Assembly: GCF_003060895.1 (NCBI RefSeq)
Contig: NZ_QAIH01000094.1
Span: 8,409 to 51,019, forward strand
Source of the DNA: Acidovorax sp. HMWF029
GTDB lineage: Bacteria > Pseudomonadota > Gammaproteobacteria > Burkholderiales > Burkholderiaceae_C
Length of the DNA stretch: 42,611 nt
Direction of reading: 5' to 3'
The notes under the pieces were generated by a model. The model was not told where the DNA came from. It made no database searches and was given only the letters and a program-made list of their open reading frames with translations. Position 1 is the stretch's first letter, and the number at the start of each line of letters is the position of its first letter. Positions 42,036-42,611 of the stretch are shown here, one piece after another. Both the position numbers and the translations under genes were made by a program.

Positions 42036-42611
42036 ATGAGAAGCCAAATCTTGGTGTTCGCGATGTTCCTGACAGCGGCCGTGCGCGCTGGCGACCTTCC
42101 AGCTCCGCCCGAGGAGGCGAAATACCCGAACATTCTGAGACCTCTCCACCAATTCGGCGGTGCGTTCGGTTCCCTCCCCGGTCAGTTCAACGACGTAACG
42201 GCTGTGACTTGGGTCAGTGATGAGAGCGTCGCTGTTGCGGACACACTAAATCACCGCATTCAGGTGGTGTCGACCAATGGCCGTCCACTCATGTCGCTCG
42301 GGGGCTATGGCGCGGAAGGTGGCCGGCTCAATAGCCCGCGTGGCGTGGCGCTGGACAGCAAGGGCCGATTCGTCGTCGCAGATACCGGAAACCAGCGCGT
42401 TTCGGTGTTCGGTGCAGACGGCAAGTACCAGTACTCGTTCGGCGCATTTGGTACTGGCCAGGGTTTCTTCAATGAACCGTCCGCGGTGGTCATTTCCCAC
42501 GGCGAGATCTTTGTCGCTGATACGAACGGCCGCCGGGTCCAGGTCTTCGACGAGAGTGGGGCGCACTTACGAACAATAGGACGCAGCAAAGCAGGCAAGC
42601 CGCTGTTGCAG
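42036..42611 (+). CDS. NHL-repeat secreted protein, 5' part
   Basis: 192 codons open to the right edge of the window. A signal peptide (LVFAMFLTAAVRAG) is followed by at least three NHL repeats, with the repeated pattern VAVADTLNHRIQV, FVVADTGNQRVSVF and IFVADTNGRRVQVF. Such beta-propellers serve as binding or scaffold modules in the periplasm. AAGGAGGGA precedes the ATG, and the start is one base after the peroxidase stop. The 3' end is missing. Confidence 0.88.
   Translation, partial: MRSQILVFAMFLTAAVRAGDLPAPPEEAKYPNILRPLHQFGGAFGSLPGQFNDVTAVTWVSDESVAVADTLNHRIQVVSTNGRPLMSLGGYGAEGGRLNSPRGVALDSKGRFVVADTGNQRVSVFGADGKYQYSFGAFGTGQGFFNEPSAVVISHGEIFVADTNGRRVQVFDESGAHLRTIGRSKAGKPLLQ

Noticed and set aside
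1-42611. CRISPR arrays, tRNAs, integrase or attachment sites
   Set aside because: No regularly spaced repeats, no tRNA cloverleaf and no integrase-like protein were seen, so the mode of island entry remains unknown.

Overview
The window looks like a chromosomal segment of a GC-rich betaproteobacterium, most likely a member of the Comamonadaceae (Acidovorax/Comamonas/Delftia-like). This rests on the codon bias, the protein families and the small TGATAGCTATCA intergenic palindrome; no rRNA or other marker gene is present, so the placement is an inference. No tRNA, integrase or CRISPR array was seen.

Layout. 1-2647: ordinary metabolism (3' end of a biotin-dependent acyl-CoA carboxylase alpha subunit, a VOC/epimerase-like protein, biotin synthase bioB). 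2885-7672 (minus): a signalling operon with a periplasmic molybdopterin-fold protein, a hybrid histidine kinase (two receivers plus HPt) and a receiver/HD-GYP response regulator, which probably links a periplasmic signal to cyclic-di-GMP breakdown. 7948-12933: a divergent sulfide/persulfide detoxification locus. A BigR/SqrR-type ArsR repressor with the two sensor cysteines is expressed rightwards with a split YeeE/YedE transporter, a DUF442 sulfurtransferase/phosphatase and a SulP permease. A persulfide-dioxygenase-like MBL protein, a DUF2892 membrane protein and an AhpD-like protein are expressed leftwards. One palindrome overlaps the -35 boxes of both promoters.

13905-35236 is a defence island. 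It starts with a complete Wadjet/MksBEFG-type condensin system in the order jetC-jetB-jetA-jetD with a short JetD. A patchy regulatory zone follows (20.4-24.5 kb): two HAD-fold proteins of the RNA-repair-associated type, three HTH proteins including an orphan 'mobile mystery protein A', a ParS/MbcA-like antitoxin domain with no RES toxin, and an unknown protein; two promoters here share the element ATGAGACYARTTGGTC. Next comes an AT-rich pair of reverse transcriptases that I identify as DRT type 3 (drt3a, drt3b), then a candidate non-coding RNA with a CACACA bulge just downstream. Tail to tail with it is a two-gene RADAR system (rdrA ATPase, rdrB deaminase) with intact catalytic motifs. An H-NS-like protein closes the island.

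35357-38892 holds a secreted NucA/EndA-type nuclease and a DNA-damage locus: umuD-umuC and the divergent SRAP protein yedK around a clear LexA box. 39003-39695 encodes an unknown protein with a PD-(D/E)XK-like signature, followed by a decayed IS3-family transposase tail. The right end (40452-42611) is a periplasmic redox cluster: a FixH/YtkA-like protein, a MauG-type dihaem peroxidase and the start of an NHL-repeat protein.

Most worth pursuing: the DRT3 ncRNA candidate, the HAD/HTH/unknown module with shared operators at 20.4-21.8 kb, the ParS-like antitoxin next to a HAD gene, and the rearranged Wadjet with a minimal nuclease.
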